From Mastigias papua (taxonomy: Eukaryota; Cnidaria; Scyphozoa; Rhizostomeae; Mastigiidae): 64,000 bases of DNA. The DNA lies in assembly GCA_964019165.1 (NCBI GenBank), contig OZ025269.1, forward strand, positions 8,853,191 to 8,917,190. The letters are read 5' to 3'. The notes beneath the pieces were generated by a model. That model did no database searches. It saw nothing but the letters and a program-made list of their open reading frames with translations, and was not told the origin of the DNA. Shown one piece after another: positions 14,629 to 26,125 of the stretch (the stretch's first letter is position 1; every line of letters starts with the position of its first letter). Position numbers and translations under genes: made by a program.

Positions 14629-15428
14629 GACAATATGCGATGTGCTGATGACACCACATTGGTGGAAGACACTGAACATGGGATGAAAAACCTAATAAAA
14701 TGAGTAAAAGATGAAAGTTAGAAGGCTGGACTATATCTAAACATAAAAAAGACAAAGCTTATGACAACAGATAATATAACAGAATTCAAAATTGATGATG
14801 AATATATAGAAATAGTGGAAAGTTTCATATTCTTAGGTAGCCAAATAACAAGAAATGGAGGCAGCGATAGTGAAATAAGAAGGAGGATAGGATTGACCCG
14901 AACAACAATGAAAAAGTTAGCACATGTGATAAAGAACAATGATTTAACTCTGAAGACAAAAATTAGACTAGTAAACACCTTAATATTTTCTGTTTTTTTG
15001 TATGGATGTGAGAGCTGGACTATAAGGAAAAACAAAAGAAAAAAGATAGATGCTTTAGAGCTCTGGTGTTGGAGAAAACTATTAAAAATTTCATGGATAG
15101 ATAAAATTACCAATGCAAATGTATTAGCACAAATCCAACCAGTCATATCACTTGAAGGAAAAATAAACAATCAAAAGCTTAGCTATTTTGGGCACATTAT
15201 GAGAAGCAAAGATAGTTTGGAAAAGAGTATACTAGTAGGAAAATGTGAAGGAAAAAGGAAAAGAGGGAGGCAAAGGATGAGGTGGCATGACAATTTGAAG
15301 GAAGTAACTGGTAAAGATTTGATAGAGTTGAAAGAACTGGTCAAAGATAGAAGCAAGTGGAGACGTTTCGTGCAAGAAATCACCAGGAGTCGATAACGAC
15401 TCGACGGAACATGATGATGATGATGATG
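14629..15428 (+). mobile_element. 5'-truncated RTE/BovB-like LINE inserted in satellite
   Basis: An 800-bp insertion is bounded by the 13-bp duplication ATCACCATAAGAT. It begins inside the reverse transcriptase, at the ADD catalytic box, runs to the end of the ORF and finishes in a (GAT)n-type simple tail at about 15410-15428. A short 3' microsatellite and heavy 5' truncation are typical of RTE-clade elements that insert by target-primed reverse transcription. The orientation is plus. The insertion is younger than the monomer it interrupts, because the flanks rejoin without loss. Confidence 0.88.
14638..15396 (+). pseudogene. RTE-like reverse transcriptase, C-terminal part
   Basis: The frame opens with CADDT, the catalytic YADD-type box of an RNA-dependent DNA polymerase. 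It continues through two in-frame stops (TGA 14701-14703, TAG 14719-14721), then stays open for 211 codons to TAA at 15394-15396. Recognisable C-terminal landmarks are FLGSQITRNGG, LYGCESWT, ELWCWRKLL, FGHIMRS, a basic KRKRGRQRMRW stretch and DRSKWRRF. These match the thumb and tail of RTE/BovB-type LINE proteins as I know them. The apurinic endonuclease and most of the RT palm are missing, so it cannot be active. A host origin is unlikely given the flanking target duplication. Confidence 0.88.
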
Positions 15429-18400
15429 ATCACCATAAGATCTATAGTCATTGCTGTATTGTCAGACTTTGCACACATACGTATTTTAGGCCCATCACAA
15501 GTACTGCCAATATGTGCATATACAGCTGTATGATTGAAATTGAGTGCAAGTACGTCAATGTCATGCATTAAACGTCTTTTACATGTATAGTTGCAACTAT
15601 GCCAGTAGTTTAACCAATGTTTCCTACTCAAATTAGCCTTAGTCTTTGTTTTTACACTATATACAGCTTTAAAGTGCTTTACATGTAGCAAAGCTGACAA
15701 TACTATGCATGGCCTACAATCACTATAAGTACGTGAGTCATAGCTCCAAACAATAATCTAAGCATGTACCTACTGTCAATCTAGCATTTATCATATCATA
15801 TCACCATCAGATCTATAGTCATTGCTGTATTGTCAGACTTTGCACACATACGTATCTTAGGCCCATCACAAGCAATGACAATATATGCATATACTGCTGT
15901 ATGATTGATATTGAGTGGAAGTACGTCAATGTCATGCATTAAACGTCTTTTACATGTATGGTTGCACCGATGACAGTAGTTTCGCTAATGTTTCCTACTC
16001 AAGTTAGCCTTAGTCTTTGTATTTACACTATATACAGCTTTAAAGTGCTTTACATGTAGCAAAACTGACAATACTATGCAAGGCCTACAATCACTATAAG
16101 TACGTGAGTCATAGCTCCAAAACATAATCTAAGTATGTTTCTAAAGTCAATCTATCATTTATCATATCATATCACCATCAGATCTGTAGTCATTGCTGTA
16201 TTGTCAGACTTTGCACACATACGTATGTTAGGCGCATCACAAGTACTGAGAATATGTGCATATACTGCTGTATGATTGAAATTGAGTGCAAGTAGGTCAA
16301 TGTCATGCATTAAACGTCTGTTAGATGTATCTTTGCACCGACGCCAGTAGTTTAGTCAATGTTTCCTACTCAAATTAGCCTTAGTCTTTGTGTTTACACT
16401 ATATACAGCTTTAAAGTGCTTTACATTTAGCAAAACTGACAATACTATGCAAGGCCTACAATCACTATACGTACGAGAGTCATAGCTCCAAAACATAATC
16501 TAAGCATGTTTCTACAGTCAATCTAGCATTTATCATATCATATCACCATCAGATCTGTAGTCATTGCTGTATTGTCAGACTTTGCACACATACGTATGTT
16601 AGGCGCATCACAAGTACTGAGAATATGTGCATATACTGCTGTATGATTGAAATTGAGTGCAAGTAGGTCAATGTCATGCATTAAACGTCTGTTAGATGTA
16701 TCTTTGCACCGACGCCAGTAGTTTAGTCAATGTTTCCTACTCAAATTAGCCTTAGTCTTTGTGTTTACACTATATACAGCTTTAAAGTGCTTTACATTTA
16801 GCAAAACTGACAATACTATGCAAGGCCTACAATCACTATACGTACGAGAGTCATAGCTCCAAAACATAATCTAAGCATGTTTCTACAGTCAATCTAGCAT
16901 TTATCATATCATATCACCATCAGATCTGTAGTCATTGCTGAATTGTTTGACTTTTAGGACCATCACAAGTCATGACAATATGTGCGTATACTGCTGTATG
17001 ATTGAAATTGAGTGCAAGTACGTCAATGTCATGCATTAAACGTCTTTTACATGTATGGTTGCACCTATGCCAGTAGGTTCGCTAATGTTTCCTACTCAAA
17101 TTAGCCTAAGTCTTTGTTTTCACACTATATACAGCTTTAAAGTGCTTTACATGTAGCAAAACTGACAATACTATTCAAGGCCTACAATCACTATAAGTAC
17201 GTAAGTCATAGCTCCTAAACATAATCTAAGCATGTTTCCACAGTCAATCTAGCATTTATCATATCATATCACCATCAGATCTGTAGTCATTGCTGTATTG
17301 TCAGACTTTTTGGCCCATCACAAGCAATGACAATATGTGCATATACTGCTGTATGATTGAAATTGAGTGCAAGTAGGTCAATGTCATGCATTAAACGTCT
17401 GTTAGATGTATCCTTGCACCGACGCCAGTAGTTTAGCCAATGTTTCCACCTCAAATTAGCCTCAGTCTTTGTTTTTACACTATATACAGCTTTAAAGTGC
17501 TTTACATGTAGCAAAACTGACAATACTATGCAAGGCCTACAATCACTATAAGTACGTGAGTCATAGCTCCAAAACATAATCTAAGCATGTTTCTACAGTC
17601 AATCTAGCATTTATCATATCATATCACTATCAGATCTGTAGTCATTGCTGTATTGTCAGACTTTGCACACATACGTATGTTAGGCCCATCACAAGCAATG
17701 GTTATATGTGCATATACTGCTGTATGATTGATATTGAGTGCAAGAAGGTCAATGTCATGCATTAACCGTCTTCTAGCTGTATGGGTGCACCGATGCCAGT
17801 AGTTTCGCTAATGTTTCCACCTCAAATTATTCTTAGTCTTTGTTTTTACACTATATACAGCTTTAATGTGCTTTACATGTAGCAGAACTGACAATACTAT
17901 GCAAGGCCTACAATCACTATAAGTACGTGAGTACTAGCTCCAAAACATAATCTAGGCATGTTTCTACAGTCAATTTAGCATTTATCATATCATATCACCA
18001 TCAGATCTGTAGTCATTGCTGTATTGTCAGACTTTGCACACATACGTATGTTAGGCACATGACAAGCAATGACAATATGTGCATATACTGCTGTATGATT
18101 GATATTGATTGCAGGTACGTCAATGTCATGCATTAACCGTCTTTTAGATCTATCCTTGCACCGATGCCAGTAGTTTAGCCAATGTTTCCACCTCAAATTA
18201 GCCTTAGTCTTTGTGTTTACAGTATATACAGCTTTAAAGTGCTTTACATGTAGAACCACTGACAATACTATGCAAGGCCTACAATCACTATAAGTACGTG
18301 AGTCATAGCTCCAAAACATAATCTAAGCATGTTTCTACAGTCAATCTAGCATTTATCATATCATATCACCATCAGATCTGTAGTCATTGCTGTAGTGTCA

Positions 18401-20848
18401 GACTTTGCACACATGCGTATTTTAGGCCCATCACAAGCAATGACATTATTTGCATATACTGCTGTATGATTGATATTCAGTGGAAGTACGTCAATGTCAT
18501 GCATTAAACGTCTTTTACATGTATGGTTGCACCGATGCCAGTAGTTTAGCCAATGTTTCCACCTCAAATTAACCTTAGTCTTTGTTTTTACACTATATAC
18601 AGCTTTTACGTGCTTTACATGTAGCAAAACTGACAATACTATGCAAGGCCTACAATCACTATAAGTACGTTAGTCAACGCTCCAAAACATAATCTAAGCA
18701 TGTTTCTACAGTCAATCTAGCATTTATCATATCATATCACCATCAGATCTGTAGTCATTGCTGTAGTGTCAGACTTTGCACACATGCGTATTTTAGGCCC
18801 ATCACAAGCAAAGACATTATTTGCATATACTGCTGTATGATTGATATTCAGTGGAAGTACGTCAATGTCATGCATTAAACGTCTTTTACATGTATGGTTA
18901 CACCGGTGCCAGTAGTTTACCCAATGTTTCCAACTCAAATTAGCCTTAGTCTTTGTTGGTACACTATATACAGCTTTTAAGTGCTTTACATGTAGCAAAG
19001 CTGACAATACTATGCAAGGCCTACAGTCACTATTATTACGTTAGTCTTAGCTCCAAAACATAATCTAAGCATGTTTCTACAGTCATTCTAGCATTTATCA
19101 TATCATATCACCATCAGATCTGTAGTCATTGCTGTATTGTCAGACTTTGCACACTATGTATTGTAGGCCCATCTCAAGCAGTGACAATATGTGTATATAT
19201 TGATGTATGATTGAAATTGAGTAGAAGTGCGTCAATGTCATGCATTAAACGTCTTTTACATATATGGTTGCACCGATGCCAGTAGTTTAGCTAATGTTTC
19301 CTACTCAAATTAGCCTTAGTCTTTGTTTCTACACTATATTCAGCCTTAACGTGCTTTACATCTAGCAACATTGACAATACTATGCATGGCCTTCAATCAC
19401 TATAAGTACATGAGTTATAGCTACAAAACATAATCTACGCATGTTTCTACAGTCATTCTACTATTTATCATATCATATCACCATCAGTTCTGTAGTCATT
19501 GCTGTATTGTCAGACCTTGCACACATATGTATTGTAGGCCCATCTCATGCAATGACAATATGTGCATATACTGTTGTATGATTGACATTAAGTGGAAGTG
19601 CCTCAATCTCATGCATTAAACGTCTTTTAACTCTATGGTTGCACTGATGCCAGTAGATTAGAAAATGTTTCCTACTCAAATTAGCATCAGTCTTTGTTTT
19701 TACACTATAAACAGCTTTAAAGTGCTTTACATGTAGCTAAACTGACAATACCATGCATGGCCTTCAGTTATTTTACGTATGTGAGTTATAGCTCCAAAAC
19801 ATAATCTAAGCATGTTTCTACAGTCAATCTAGCATTTATCATATCATATCACCATCAGATCTGTAGTCATTGCTGTATTGTCAGAGCTTGCACACATATG
19901 TCTTTTAGGCCCATCACAAGCAATAACAATATGTGCATATACTGCTGTATGATTGAAATTGAGTAGAAGTGCGTCAATGTCATGCATTAAACGTCTTTTA
20001 CATATATGGTTGCACCGATGCCAGTAGTTTAGCCACTGTTTCCTACTCAAATTAGCCTTAGTCTTTGTTTCTACACTATATTCAGCTTTAACGTGCTTTA
20101 CATGTAGCAAAATTGACAATACTATGCAAGGCCTTCATTCACTATAAGTACGTGAGTTATAGCTCCAAAACATAATCTACGCATGTTTCTAAAGTTATTC
20201 TACTATTTATCATATCATATCACCATCATATCTGTATTCATTGCTGTATTGTCAGACTTTGCACCCATATGTATTGTAGGCCCATTTGAAGCAATGACAT
20301 TATTTGCATATACTGCTGTATGATTGACATTAAGTGGAAGTGCCTCAATCTCATGCATTAAACGTCTTTTAAATCTATGGTTGCACTGATGCCAGTAGGT
20401 TAGAAAATGCATCCTTCTCAAGTTAACTTTAGTCTTTGTTTCTACACTATATACAGCTTTAAAGTACTTTACATGTAGCAACACTGACAATACTGTGCAA
20501 GGCCCACAATCACTATAAGTACGTGAGTCATAGCTCCAAAACATAATCTAAGCATGTTTCTACAGTCAATCTAGCATTTATCATATCATACCACCATCAG
20601 ATCTGTAGTCATTGTTGTATTTTTAGACTTTGCACACATACTTATGTTAGGCCCATCACAATCAATGACAATATGTGCATATTCTGCTGCATTATTGAGA
20701 TTGAGTTGAAGTGCGTCAATTTCATGCATTAAACGTCTTTTACATCTATGGTTCCACCGATGTCCCTTTGTTAACCAATGTTTCCTACTCAAATTAGCCT
20801 TAGTCTTTGTTTTTATACTATATACAGCTTTACATTGCTTTACATGTA
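15429..20848. repeat. 371-bp satellite array, middle block
   Basis: The satellite resumes after the LINE and runs about 14.6 monomers to the TA at 20847-20848. It includes two almost identical neighbours (16188-16558 and 16559-16929) and a second similar pair near 18361-19100. From about 19100 rightwards monomers carry many more private changes than those at 1-9000. Confidence 0.96.
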
Positions 20849-21127
20849 CAATACCCGACAAAAGTCCAGGGACACTTTGCACTTTTTTCAGTCTGCAAGA
20901 AACTTTCATTCCCCTCTCCCCCTGAAACAATGTTGGTTGTCTGGAGAAGTACCTGCGATAATGGGAGAATTTAGCGTGCACGCCAACTTCAAATGTATCA
21001 CAAACGAATCAAAATTGTTCTAGCGGGAAGGGTTTTTAATGTTTGTAGCAACTATGACAATATGTAGAGGAAAATGGTTTTTTTATCTGTTTCTTCTAAG
21101 TGTCCCAAGGACTTTTGTCCACTATTG
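20849..21127. repeat. Left 279-bp MITE-like module of composite copy 1
   Basis: It starts CAATACCCGACAAAAGTCC and ends GGACTTTTGTCCACTATTG, a terminal inverted repeat of about 28 bp with a small mismatch block. A second inverted pair inside (CCCCTGAAACAATGTTG against a degraded partner) makes it largely self-complementary. Its outer side abuts TA, its inner side abuts TCTGG. Confidence 0.85.
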
Positions 21128-21240
21128 TCTGGTGTCAAATTTGAAAGATAAAAGCTATTTGGCTGCAATCATGGCGATCATAGGTTGTTCGGGGGCGCTG
21201 ATTACGATAGTGACAACAGTTTTTACGTATCTTTATCCTA

Positions 21241-21259
21241 TGACGTCATGCTGACGTCA
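21241..21259. promoter_or_regulatory. Paired CRE-like TGACGTCA octamers
   Basis: There are two perfect TGACGTCA octamers, at 21241-21248 and 21252-21259, separated by TGC. The octamer is the known binding site of CREB/ATF bZIP proteins. Both are intact in the second copy at 47241-47259, where flanking CCCT/AGGG extends the palindrome. A promoter role is inference. Confidence 0.45.
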
Positions 21260-22092
21260 CAGTGTAGATTTATTGGGCTTGTCTCTTGAAGGTGCATATG
21301 AACAGTACTGTTTTAAACACGAGTGCAACTGTACGTCATGCTCATAAATATATGAGGCTCTAGCTTCTATATAGCAAAAACGCAGAAGAATTATGTGCAG
21401 TAGTTTGCGCTTAACATCGTATTAATGACGTAGCCTCGTAATCGTGAACTTGAATGTAGGAATTGAACAACTGTCATAGGCGGCTGCAGATGGCTACAAA
21501 TGTGTACCATAAGGGTACACAGAGATTGAAATGAGATGACGAGAGAAGCGAAAATTACTGATGAGAATAATGAAGTTGTTAATTTGTGGCGAAAGGAGTT
21601 TAACTTGCCGCATAGTGAAATCACATTTCGGTGTAGGATCTCTGAATCTAGAGTAAACGCATAGGCAAGCAGTGTATGGAGTCAAAACCACTCAAAAAAG
21701 AGTTATGAGCCTCCAGCACTAACTAGAAGGGAGAAGGGTCGTTTTCTCAGAAATTTTAGGTCATGACAGAACAGATTCAGGCCCTCTGAAGAGGCCAGAA
21801 AGGCTATGAGGGGAGGGGCAAGGCCTCCCCATCTTCGGGGATCCAGATAATGAGCACACAAGTAAATTCGATGATGATAATATAGGGTATGCTGTTCAAC
21901 CTGTTATCACTTCTAGCCCCCTTGACTACCTTAACAGTCAGTTTGAATTATGGAAAGATACGGGAAATGATTATTTAACAAAATAAAGTGGACAAACTAC
22001 GTTCTGTGGAATACAATACATGCAATACATTACACGGCTCAGCGTCCTTCAATGCAAACCAGACTGAACAACAACAATAATATGCACTTGCG

Positions 22093-22520
22093 ACAGTTTA
22101 CACGGTTAACACTCACAGTTTACACTTGAAAATCAGGCGAAAAAGGGTGCTTCCCTTGACGAAAGCAAAAAAGGTGACCACCATGCCAGGTGTACACTAT
22201 CTATGTACATGCTTTAATGATTTTTCATGAATTTTTTAGTATACTGGTAAGGAAATAATGAGGAAACACTCCACGGTTTACACTTTTTTGCATAAAGAAT
22301 CACATGACCTAACTCTTAATACCTTGGAAAGTGTAAACCGTGGAAAAAGGCCAATTTTCATACCACTACTACGTTTTCTATAAACTTGAATGTTGTTGAT
22401 GGGTGTACACATATTGTGTACATCTTTTACGTATTTTACACAAATTAAATACTAAGCGTATGCAGAAATACAGAGCTTTTTGCAAGTGAAAACTGTGGTG
22501 TAAAACATGTAAACTGTGGA
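22093..22520. repeat. Palindromic GTTTACAC-box module, copy 1
   Basis: Boxes of the form (A/G)GTTTACAC sit forward at the left and reversed at the right of a ~425-bp interval, with an inner hairpin pair. Several boxes have decayed here (GGTTAACAC, AAAACATGTAAACTG). The cleaner version is in the second element at 48093-48518. Confidence 0.65.
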
Positions 22521-23557
22521 ATGCATAGCAACAACACACTGCGGGATACTTATTGCATTCCGTTGTTGTCAAGCTGCATACAAAAGCGTAGGTACAAAAA
22601 GGACAGAGGAAGGGGCAATTACAGCATTGATCTGAAGTGACAAAATGTAACAATAAACTGCCAATGAGCAAAACAACAGCCACATAGAGTGACTGTCTCT
22701 TCACCAGACATGTGAATCTAGCGAACATATTGGCGGTTGGCATCATTCATTATTGTCTCTATCTCTAGTGCATCAATAAATTGTTGTTGTTATCTAGTGA
22801 AGCCATTTAGATTACTAGTGTGAATGTACTTTTGATCGTTGTTCTTTTTAGCCAACTAGTAATTGTGTAACACGAAGGAAACTTTGAATATCCCTGCCGT
22901 CTGTTCTGTCTGTTTTGCTGATAACGGAAGTATTCCTGAAATTTCGCCATGCAGACAGGCATATGTAATCAATAGCGAATGTTTTCATTGGGGGTGTTTC
23001 TTGGGTACAATTTGAACTGTAATGCATAGCCAGTTAACACACCAGCCATAAAAGCAGTGCACATATAACGTCTCTTGTATAGAAAAAGTTGCCAAAATAC
23101 ATAAGCAGAATATATTTTAGGAATTTGAATAAGAACGAATGGTGAAATTAATAAGTTACGGGCTGCATCTGCGTAACCATAGCAATACTACCGTTAGTAC
23201 ATGTTCTAACGTCTGTCTTGGCCTCGTTTACAAGTTCTTGCAAAGTTCAAGTAAAGCCGGTATTTAGAGCGTTTTTGCAAGCTATGTTGCTCGAACTGTT
23301 CCTATATTTTCAAGATAAGTCTCGTGAGGCACGTTTCGTCGATTACATTGATTTTCGAAGATAAAAATTATGACCTAATACCGATTTGGGTAGGAGCACT
23401 GCCAGAGGGAGAGAATGATAGACACCCACGTGACATGACATCACAAAGATGACTTAAAGAAATTTAAATATCACTATCTTTTTCAGCACCATCGGTTACC
23501 CCTTTACCACCCAACACATTGCAGGTGTAACGTGTTTTGAAAAATTTCAATACCAGA

Positions 23558-23835
23558 CAATACCCGACAGAAGTCCTGGGACACTTTGCACTTTTTGCAG
23601 TCTGCAATAAACTTTCACTCCCCTCTCCCCCTGAAACAATGTTGGTTACCTGGAGAAGTACCTGCAATAATGGGAAAATTTCGCGTGCACGCCACCTTCA
23701 AATGTACCACAAACGAATCAACATTGTTCTGGGGGGAAGGGGGTGCATGTTTGTAGCAACTATGACAATATGTAGAGGAAAATGGTTTTTTTATCTGTTT
23801 CTTCTAAGTGTCCCAGGGACCTTTGTCCACTATTG
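23558..23835. repeat. Right 278-bp MITE-like module of composite copy 1
   Basis: This is a direct repeat of the module at 20849-21127, with the same TIRs and only scattered differences. Its outer end is followed by TA and the resumed satellite. Confidence 0.85.
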
Positions 23836-24840
23836 TAGCAAAACTGACAATACCATGCATGGCGTTCAGTAACTATAAGTACGTTAGTCATAGCCCCGAA
23901 ACATAATTTAAGCATGTTTCTACAGTCAATCTAGCATTTTTCATATCATATCACCATCAGATCTGTAATCATTGCTGTATTGTCAGACTTTGCACCCATA
24001 CGTATTTTAGGCCCATCACAAGCAATGACAATATGTGCATATACTGCTGTATGATTGAAATTGAGTGGAAGTGCGTTAATGCCTTGCATTACCCGTCTTT
24101 TACATCTATGGATGCACCGATGCCAGTAGTTTAGTCAATGTTTCCTATTCAAATTAACCTTAGTCTTTGTTTTTACACTATATACAGCTTTAAAGTGCTT
24201 TACATGTAGCAACACTGACAACACAATGCAAGGCCTTCAATCACTATAAGTACGTGAGTCATAGCTCCAAAACATAATCTGAGCATGTTTCTACAGTCAA
24301 TCTAGCATTTATCATATCATATCACCATCAGATCTGTAGTCATTGCTGTATTGTAAGACTTTGCACACATACGTATGTTAGGCCCATCACAAGCAATGAC
24401 AATATGTGCATATACTGCTGTATGATTGATATTGAGTGCAAGTACGTCAATGTCATGCATTAACCGTCTTCTAGCTGTATGGGTGCACCGATGCCAGTAG
24501 TTTCGCTAATGTTTCCTACTCAAGTTAGCCTTACTCATTGTTTTTATACCATATACAGCTTTAGAGTTCTTTACATGTAGCAACACTTGCAATTCTATGC
24601 AAGGCCTTCAATCAGTATAAGTGCGTGAGTCATAGCTCCAAAACATAATCTAAGCATGTTGTTACAGTCAATCTAGCATTTATAATTTCATATGACTATC
24701 AGATCTGTAGTCATTGCTGTATTGTCAGACTTTGCACACATACGTAGTTTAGGCCCATCACAAGCAATGATAATATATGTATATACTTCTGTATGATTGA
24801 AATTGAGTGGAAGTGAGTCATTTTCATGCACTAAACGTCT
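23836..24840. repeat. 371-bp satellite array, right end
   Basis: About 2.7 monomers complete the array. The last recognisable satellite text is the GTCATTTTCATGCACTAAACGTCTTA variant of the usual motif near 24816-24841; after that similarity stops. These edge monomers differ from the consensus more than those further left. Confidence 0.92.
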
Positions 24841-25400
24841 TATGAAATGTACGCTTTTTTGTATAGGATGCTTTCTTCCCCCTTTAGCTTGGATGGTTCT
24901 TAATATGGTGTCAAATCCAGCCTTAACTGTTTTGTACGTGCTTCTTGAAATTCTTATCGCAGCAGAGGTTTATAATAGTTCGTCTTTGAAATAGAGACAC
25001 TTGTTCTAACAGAATCCTAGAGTGGTTTTGTGGCACTTTGTTTTGAGTATCATCGAAGTAGAGAACCAGTTGCTTCGGACAATTGTTGGCATTGTTGCTA
25101 GATCAATTATTTCTTTATGTTAAGAAATTCTTCTCTGGCATTATTAGCAAAATTGGAAATCTGGAACATGGGTAATACCTTGGTGTGGGGTTCAAGCTTA
25201 TATGGTAGGGTAGTAATGCCCTGTGGAAATGAAATCTCCCATCAATAGTTTTTAGTGAAGTAGGGGTTAATTATGATTCTGTAATTAATATGCCATTGAA
25301 TTTGCCTTGATGTTTCTGCCATATTTGTCAAGGCAACGGTAATTGTTTGGGTGTGATCTTTGGGTGTGGCTTTATATTTTGAAACTTTGAGACTGTTAGA
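24841..25400. other. Unannotated stretch
   Basis: This is AT-rich sequence between the satellite edge and a LINE tail. I see no gene, RNA or repeat here; a 65-codon plus ORF (24797-24994) starts in satellite and looks accidental. Confidence 0.6.
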
Positions 25401-25407
25401 AAATTTG

Positions 25408-25600
25408 CTGGATCCGCCCCTGATATTCAAGGGCAAGATAACAGGAAAAAAGGCAAGAGGGAGACAAAGGATCACATTTATCCATAGAATTGCAGAATGG
25501 AGTGGGCTGTCAGGGATTGAGCTAATTCAGTGCACGGAAAGCAGGAACGAATGGCATAAACTGGTTACCGATGTCATAAGATAGGGCACAAGAAGAAGAA
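25408..25600 (+). pseudogene. LINE 3' tail (endonuclease-RT type), fragment
   Basis: A plus-strand frame gives a basic KGKITGKKARGRQRITF stretch, then a ...EWSGLSGIELIQ... and RNEWHKLV pattern, ending at a stop near 25582-25584. It is followed by GGGCACAAGAAGAAGAA. The order GKKxRGRQR, an acidic helix with W, an ending DVI, then a GAA-type simple tail is the usual 3' end of insect and invertebrate endonuclease-RT LINEs. Only about 60 codons survive. The clade cannot be fixed from this piece. Confidence 0.6.
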
Positions 25601-25670
25601 CATCGTTTCAGGTCGTTTCAGATCGTTTCAGATCGTGTCAGCTGGTTTCAGTTGGTTTCAGCTCGTTTTA
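25601..25670. repeat. 10-bp minisatellite, 7 units
   Basis: Seven tandem decamers follow the form (G/C)ATCGTTTCA with variants GGTCGTTTCA, GATCGTGTCA, GCTGGTTTCA, GTTGGTTTCA and GCTCGTTTTA. It directly abuts the GAA tail of the LINE fragment. Confidence 0.9.
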
Positions 25671-25957
25671 ACTTTTATCAATTATGACATGACCGAGAAT
25701 TACACAGAATCCTCATCCATTGTTTAGAAACATTCTAGAAAAAATCAGGATTACGCAATGCTTCTTTTGTACTGAAATCTGCATCGAAATTATGCAATGG
25801 ATAGCAGCAAAACTGCTGACACAACGTTAGATATCATGGAGTATATATAGCCCACGTACATTAAGTTAAGAGAGTTAAGCTAGAGTTAGAGTTGTTAGAG
25901 ATGGAAAAAATGGACAAGAGAGTTATCATGCAAGCATGCATGGTATAACGTAGAGTT
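25671..25957. other. Unannotated stretch
   Basis: I see no feature in this interval between the minisatellite and the microsatellite tail of the next LINE. Confidence 0.5.
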
Positions 25958-25960
25958 ATG

Positions 25961-26011
<51 letters not shown>
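25958..26011. repeat. (ATA)n microsatellite, LINE 3' terminus
   Basis: An uninterrupted trinucleotide run of about 54 bp. It lies at the 3' end of the minus-strand LINE next to it. The related plus-strand LINE tail at 62728-63075 also ends in (TTA)n, which supports it as the element's own terminal repeat. Confidence 0.85.
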
Positions 26012-26125
26012 GAATTCTTTTAAGTTGGTTTTACCATAGGTGAAACTAATTTAGACCAACTATTTACAATAATATACACCAAACCGATATAAAATGAAAT
26101 TTTAAAAAGCGATGTTTGTTTTTTT

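Larger units (their letters stand above)
21128..23557. other. 2430-bp core of composite copy 1
   Basis: The core begins TCTGGTGTCAAATTT and ends AAATTTCAATACCAGA, so it has its own short inverted termini. It contains a paired TGACGTCA palindrome near 21241-21259 and an inverted-repeat module of GTTTACAC boxes near 22093-22520. Minus-strand ORFs of 77 to 122 codons occur, but single-base indels relative to copy 2 disrupt them. I see no protein family here. Confidence 0.6.
20849..23835. mobile_element. 2987-bp composite TIR element, copy 1 (in satellite)
   Basis: The ends are inverted: left CAATACCCGACAAAAGTCC, right (read inward) CAATAGTGGACAAAGGTCC. It is flanked by TA (20847-20848 and 23836-23837). 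Removing the element and one TA restores the satellite reading ACATGTAGCAAAACTG, so the TA duplication is exact. TA duplication is typical of the Tc1/mariner superfamily. Inside are two ~278-bp modules in direct orientation at 20849-21127 and 23558-23835. Each has the same TIRs, and together they flank a 2430-bp core. I see no transposase; the longest ORFs are not conserved in frame with the second copy at 46849-49836. It is probably non-autonomous. Confidence 0.85.

Noticed and set aside
14718..15170. 150-codon minus-strand ORF
   Set aside because: It is the antisense shadow of the RTE-like RT frame.
22378..22746. 122-codon minus ORF in the composite core, partly matched at 48378-48686
   Set aside because: Single-base indels between copies shift the frame and no domain is recognisable; similarity just reflects the shared element.
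1..24840. CENP-B box in the satellite
   Set aside because: I looked for the TTCG...A..CGGG pattern and saw no convincing match in the monomer.
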